Source: Conchocele bisecta (lineage: Eukaryota > Mollusca > Bivalvia > Lucinida > Thyasiridae). Taken from it: a stretch of 64,000 nt of DNA. Below, one piece after another: positions 58,806 through 64,000 of the stretch. Location of the stretch: the NCBI GenBank assembly GCA_029237695.1, contig CM055272.1:29274791-29338790 (forward strand). Direction: 5' to 3'. Every line of letters begins with the position of its first letter. Position 1 is the stretch's first letter. The position numbers and the translations under genes are program-made. The notes under the pieces were generated by a model that made no database searches, had not been told where the DNA came from, and saw only the letters and a list, made by a program, of their open reading frames with translations.

Positions 58806-59054
58806 CATCTTCAGTTGGTGAATATGTGGTCAATCTGGTATGAAGGTTTTGTAGAGGGTCAAAGGTCAAATCTTCCCCAAGGTCATCCTTGATTGTAAAG
58901 GCCACTCCGTAATGTCTGTTGATTTGTAAGAAGCCCAAATGGACATCTATCCTGTTACTATTATACTTCAGCGTGATTTCCGAGTCGTGTGCTTTCACTT
59001 GCACTGCCTCAAAGTGCACACGGGCCTCACTACCACTGTCTTTCGCTTCCGACT
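58806..59054 (-). CDS. ADISSP: ADISSP/C20orf27-like gene, first exon in window
   Basis: Minus-strand exon between acceptor ATATTTCAG (a second AG two bases on makes the start 59054 or 59052) and donor GATG|GTAAGA at 58806. It encodes EARVHFEAVQVKAHDSEI, RIDVHLGFLQINRHYGVAFT and NLHTRLTTYSPTEDG. Human C20orf27 has VHF, HDS, VKVGFLKILHRYEITFT and SLHLKLLSVVP at the corresponding places, so orthology is likely. The three exons give about 160 residues against about 174 in the human protein; a short N-terminal exon should lie above 59054, probably beyond the window. Introns between the exons are 4,984 and 2,491 bases and consist largely of mobile elements. Confidence 0.75.
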
Positions 59055-59095
59055 CTGAAATATATAGAAATAGAGAATGCCAGGATAGTGTATTT

Positions 59096-60020
59096 TTATG
59101 CCCCCTCCACCGCTCGGGTAAATGTCTTATAATTTCTGATTCCTTGCACGGATCTGCTTGGTATTTCACACACGCATTCCTCTAATGGTCCTCTACCACC
59201 CTGTGACAAATCCATGATCATCCCGCCCCCGCTAAACCCAGGGTCAAGGTCACATACTTGGTGCATTCAAAACCTTAACGCCCGGGTAAATGTCTTATAA
59301 TTTCTGTTTCCTTGGATGGATCTGCTTGACAATTCACACACGCATTGCTCTAATGGTCCTGTGACAAATCCACGATCGTGCCGTCCCCGTTAAGCCCAGA
59401 GTCAAGGTCACATACTTGGTGTGTTCGAGGTATGTGTTTTATAATGTCTGTTTACTTGTATGGATTTGCTTGATATTTCACACACCCATTGCTCTGGTGG
59501 ACTACTTTCATGCTATGACAAATCCACGCTTCTCTGGCCCTCTGTGTTTTCAAATTTACCTTGTTTTCTTTGGCTGCCAGTGGGGCATGTGGGTGTGTCA
59601 CCTTGACCTAGGGCTTAGCTTTGTAACAGGGCGGTAGAGGACCATTAGAGCAATGGGTGTGTGAGATATCAAGCAGATCCGTGAAAGGAAACAGAAATTA
59701 TAAAACAGTTACCTGAGTGTTAAGGTTTTGAACGCACCAAGTATGTGACCTTGACCCTGTGCTTAGCGGGGGTGGGACGATCATAGATTTGTCACAGGGT
59801 GGTAGAGGACAATTCAATCAATATGTGTGTGAATATCAAACAGATGAGTGCAAGGAAACAGAAATTATAAGACATTTACCCGAGCGGTAAGGCTTCAAAC
59901 GCACTAAGTATGTGACCTTGACCCTGGGCTTAGTGGGGGCGGGCCATTACAGCAATTTGTGTGTGAAATATCAAGCAGATCTGTGTAAGGAAACAGAAAT
60001 TATAAAAAAATGTGACCTTG
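59096..60020. repeat. B-related composite repeat
   Basis: TTATGCCCCCTCCACCGCTC start at 59096, three body units on the plus strand (to about 59570), then the same body in inverse orientation (59600-60010: GGGCGGTAGAGGACCATTAG, AGGAAACAGAAATTATAA). A head-to-head pair rather than a single element. Confidence 0.55.
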
Positions 60021-60108
60021 GGCAATCGGACGTGTGTCGTATGCAAAACAAAGCAGCACAATCAAATATTATCAGAGGGATAACGAGGGTTGTCGATGTA
60101 CACATAGC

Positions 60109-61580
60109 TTGACAAAGAAGGTGGCTGCGGCCTGCATAAAAACCTTAACCAAGGTTGACTAAAAACCTTAACCAAGGGAAATTAAGTAAGTAATTCAAGG
60201 TTAAATGTAGGTCAAGGTCAAATATAGGTCAGGGATTATTGATGTACATCACTAGGAGATGAAGTTGTCCAAGTATGGTTGATGTAGGCCCAGGAGTATT
60301 CCATATACAAGCTTGACTATAAACATTAACCAAGTAATTCAAGGTTAAATGTAGGTGAAGGTAAAATAAAGGTCAGGGGTTATTGATGTACATCCCTATC
60401 AGAAAAAGCTATCCAAGTATGGTGTCTGGATGCACAATAGTATTCCATGTACAAGCTTGATTAAAAACCTAAACCAAGGTTGACTAAAAACCTTAACCAA
60501 GGGGAATTAAGTAAGTAATTCAAGAGGAAATGTAGGTGAAGGTCAAATATAGGTCAGGGGTTATTGATGCACATCACTAGGAGATGAAGTTGTCCAAGTA
60601 TGGTGGGTGTAGGGCCAGTAGTAATCCATATACAAGCTTGACTAAAAACCATAACCAAGGGGAAATTAAGTAAGTAATTGAAGAGGAAATGTAGGTCAAG
60701 GTCAAATATAGATCAGGGGTTATTGATGTACATCCCTATGAGAAAAGGTTGTCCAAGTATGGTGTCTGTATGCACAATAGTATTCCATGTACCAGCTTGA
60801 CTAAAAACCGTAACCAAGCTTGACTAAAAACGTTAACCAAGGGGAATTAAGTAAGTAATTCAAGAGGAAATGTAGGTGAAAGTCAAATATAGATCAGGGG
60901 TTATTGATGTACATCACTAGGAGATGAAGTTGTCCAAGTATGGTGGGTGTAGGGCCAGTAGTATTCCATATACAAGCTTGACTAAAAACCTTAACCAAGG
61001 GGAATTAAGTAAGTAATTCAAGAGGAAATGTAGGTCAAGGTCAAATATAGATCAGGGGTTATTGATGTACATCCCTATGAGAAAAGGTTGTCCAAGTATG
61101 ATGTATATATGCACAATAGTGTTCCATGTACAAGCTTGACTAAAAACCTTAACCAAGGTTGACTAAAAACCTTAACCAAGGGGAATTAAGTAAGTAATTC
61201 AAGAGGAAATGTAGGTGAAGGTCAAATATAGATCAGGGGTTATTGATGTGCATCACTAGGAGATGAAGTTGTCCAAGTATGGTGGGTGTAGGGCCAGTAG
61301 TATTGCATATACAAGCTTGACTAAAAACCTTAACCAAGGTTGATTAAAAACCTTAACCAAGGGGAATTAACTAAGTAATTCAAGAGGAAATGTAGGTCAA
61401 GGTCAAATATAGATCAGGGGTTATTGATGTACATCACTAGGAGATGAAGTTGTCCAAGTATGGTGGGTGTAGGGCCAGTAGTATTGCATATACAAGGTTG
61501 ACTAAAAACCTTAACCAAGGTGACGCCGACGCCGGGGTGACAACATAAGCTCTACTTATTCTTCGAATAGTCGAGCTAAA
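60109..61580 (-). mobile_element. Family J Helentron-like element
   Basis: On the minus strand: start TTAGCTCGACTATTCGAAGA, a GGCGTCGGCGTCACC box at about 61520-61540, about eight tandem units of roughly 170 bp (plus strand AAAAACCTTAACCAAGG, GAGATGAAGTTGTCCAAGTA), and the end ATGCAGGCCGCAGCCACCTT with TTTGTC near 60110. Confidence 0.6.
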
Positions 61581-61622
61581 AAGGGAGATAACTTAAAAAT
61601 TAGCTATGCAAGAGTTGTCAAG
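61581..61622 (-). repeat. Family H fragment at the J junction
   Basis: AGGGAGATAACTTAAAAATT and ATGCAAGAGTTGTC match the H unit in inverse. J starts inside its T run. Confidence 0.5.
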
Positions 61623-61726
61623 GTCAAATATAGATCAGGGGTTATTGATGTACATCCCTATGAGAAAAGGTTGTCCAAGTATGGTGTCTGTATGCACAAT
61701 AGTATTCCATGTACCAGCTTGACTAA

Positions 61727-62964
61727 CTAGATGGCCGCGGCCTGCATGTCGCGCCTTGTGGCGAGGCATGGACATTAAAAAAAAGATATAGTATAACGAA
61801 AAACTTTAACCAAAAAACTTAACCAAAAACTTCAAAGTAATTTGACCTTGACATTGGGCACAGGGGCCGCACGGGAGGGGGGTAGAATGAAAATATAGAT
61901 GATGATAAACACCCATGTGAAGTTTCAAGGTAATGGGCAAAGCAGTTGCAGAGATATAGTATAACGAAAAACTTTAACCAAAAAACTTAACCAAAAAACT
62001 TAACCAAAAACTTCAAAGTAATTTGAACCTTGACATTGGGCACAGGGGGAAAAACTTTATAACCAAAAAACTTAACCAAAAAACTTCCTTAACATGTAAT
62101 TTGACCTTGACATTGGGCACAGGGGCCGCACGGGTGAGTAGAATGAAAATATAGATGATGATAAAACACCCATGTGAAGTTTGAAGGTAATGGGAAAGCA
62201 GTGCAGAGATATAGTATAAACGAAAAACTTTAACCAAGAAACTTAACCAAAAACTTTAACCAAAAAACTTAACCAAAAAAGTTAACCAAAAACTTTAACC
62301 AAAGAACTTAACCAAAAACTTCAAAGTAATTTGACCTGGACATTGGGCACAGGGGCCGACACGGGAGGGGGGTAGAATGAAAATATAGATGATGATAAAC
62401 ACCCATATGAAGTTTCAAGGTAGGGTAATGGGCAAAGCAGTTGCAGGAGATATAGTATAACGAAAACTTTAACCAAAAAACTTAACCAAAAAACTTAACC
62501 AAAAACTTTAACCAAAAAAAAAAAACTTAACCAAAAATTTCAAAGTAATTTGACCTTGACATTGGGCAACAGGGGCCGCACGGGAGGGGGGAGGTAGAAT
62601 GAAAATATAGAGATGATGATAAACACCATGTGAAGTTTCAAGGTGGTAATGGGCAAAGCAGTTGCAGAGATATAGTATAACGAAAAACTTTAACAACAAA
62701 CTTTAACCTTTAAACAAAAAACTTAACCAAAAACTTTAACCAAAGAACTTAACCAAAAACTTTAACCAAAAAACTTAACCAAACAACTTAACCAAAAACT
62801 TTAACCAAAGAACTTAACCAAAAACTTTAACCAAAAAACTTAACCTTACAGCTTAACCAAAAACTTTAACCGGACACACGTACGTACGTACGAACGTACG
62901 TACGTACGTACGTGTACGCCAAACGGCCGACTATATCGCGCTTTCCGCAAGCGGGCGCGACAAA
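61727..62964 (-). mobile_element. Family C Helentron-like element nested in J
   Basis: 5' end GTCGCGCCCGCTTGCGGAAA (minus) at 62964, CGTA microsatellite at 62880-62915, five core units with AACCAAAAACTT arrays, and the 3' end with hairpin GGCCGCGGCC and ATCTAGTT at 61727. J repeat units continue on both sides. Confidence 0.75.
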
Positions 62965-63965
62965 AACCGTAACCAAGCTTGACTAAAAACGTTAACCAAG
63001 GGGAATTAAGTAAGTAATTCAAGAGGAAATGTAGGTGAAGGTCAAATATAGTTCAGATGATGTCAGGGGTTAGTTGATGTACTCCACTTAGGGGAAGAAT
63101 GAAAGTCACTAGGAGATTGATGTTGTCCAAGTATGGTGTCTGTATGCACAATAGTATTCATGTACCAGCTTGACTAAAAACCGTAACCAAGCTTGACTAA
63201 AAACGTTAACCAAGGGGAATTTAATTGAAGTAAGTAATTCAAGAGGAAATGTAGGTGAAGGTCAAATATAGATCAGGGGTTATTGATGTACATCACTAGG
63301 AGATGAAGTTGTCCAAGTATGGTGGGTGTAGGGCCAGTAGTATTCCATATACAAGCTTGACTAAAAACCTTAACCAAGGGGAATTAAGTAATGTAATTCA
63401 AAGAGGAAATGTAGGTCAAGGTTCAAATATAGATCAGGGGTTATTGATGTACATCCCTATGAGAAAAGGTTGTCCAAGTATGGTGTCTGTATGCACAATA
63501 GTGTTCCATGTACAAGCTTGACTAAAAACCTTAACCAAGGTCGACTAAAAACCTTAACCAAGGGGAATTAAGTAAGTAATTCAAGAGGAAATGTAGGTGA
63601 AGGTCAAATATAGATATGGGGTTATTGATGTGCATCACTAGGAGATGAAGTTGTCCAAGTATGGTGGGTGTAGGGCCAGTAGTATTGTATATAAAAGCTT
63701 GACTAAAAATACCTTAACCAAGGTTGATTAAAAACCTTAACCAAGGGGAATTAACTAAGTAATTCAAGAGGAAATGTAGGTCAAGGTCAAATATAGATCA
63801 GGGGTTATTGATGTACATCACTAGGAGATGAAGTTGTCCAAGTATGGTGGGTGTAGGGCCAGTAGTATTGCATATACAAGGTTGACTAAAAACCTTAACC
63901 AAGGCGTGACGCCGACGCCGATGCCGGGGTGACAACATAAGCTCTTCTTATTCTTCGTATTTTTA
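62965..63965 (-). mobile_element. Family J element, second copy (5' part)
   Basis: Six tandem units, a GGCGTCGGCGTCACGCC box near 63905-63920, and CGAAGAATAAGAAGAGCTTA at 63935-63960. Its other part is 61622-61726, beyond the C insertion. Small insertions (for example AATTGA near 63225) distinguish its units. Confidence 0.6.
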
Positions 63966-64000
63966 ACTTTGATGGACATCATTTTCCTGGTTAACATAGC

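Overview
This window looks like nuclear DNA of an invertebrate metazoan, most likely a bivalve mollusc. The reasons are the very high load of short interspersed repeats of kinds I associate with bivalve genomes, at least one host gene split by long repeat-filled introns, AT-rich spacers, and no operon-like gene packing. The species call is inference. No rRNA, tRNA or CRISPR feature was recognised.

Region 1 (1-9,090) is the oddest part. Two related decayed elements lie tail to tail. Each has one large gene of about 860 codons: left copy 1-3779 on +, cut by the window edge and by a 1.3 kb insertion; right copy 6288-8862 on -. Each also has one small convergent gene near the centre: 3812-4394 on - and 5587-6240 on +. 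The large protein has motif spacing reminiscent of plasmid/phage-type replication initiators, but I cannot name its family. The small protein has a helix-turn-helix-like start, a coiled coil and one membrane segment. The centre (4408-5548) holds Tc1-type transposon debris. The large genes are well diverged, while the small genes are nearly identical.

Region 2 (about 9.4-24 kb) and much of 27-50 kb and 59-64 kb is a mosaic of dispersed repeats. Many share one architecture: a 5' end starting after a T run, a short microsatellite, internal tandem repeats of about 150-190 bp, a 3' subterminal inverse copy of the 5' end, then a short hairpin and a CTAGTT or CTTGTT-type terminus. This is the layout known for non-autonomous Helentron-like (HINE/DINE-1 type) rolling-circle elements. 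I label the families A to J for convenience. Several nested insertions give empty-site comparisons that define exact ends. Other families are foldback/MITE-like elements (labelled L, M, P), a SINE-like family with an AACAAACA tail (K), a recurrent repeat N, and a roughly 9 kb element O with short terminal inverted repeats inside a B element.

Host genes. (1) On the minus strand, three exons (58806-59054, 53693-53821, 51098-51201, in that order) encode most of a homologue of the small conserved animal protein ADISSP/C20orf27. Splice sites and phases are consistent, and only the N-terminal exon is missing, presumably beyond the window. (2) On the plus strand, a 1.6 kb exon (25306-26936) encodes an acidic, hydrophilic protein with 35-residue repeats. 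A compatible 60-nt exon at 32883-32942 may belong to the same gene. A TATA-containing promoter-like or LTR-like segment lies at 31680-31950.

The large ADISSP intron (53822-58805) carries a notable tandem array (55438-56560) that alternates long G runs, A tracts and perfect hairpins.
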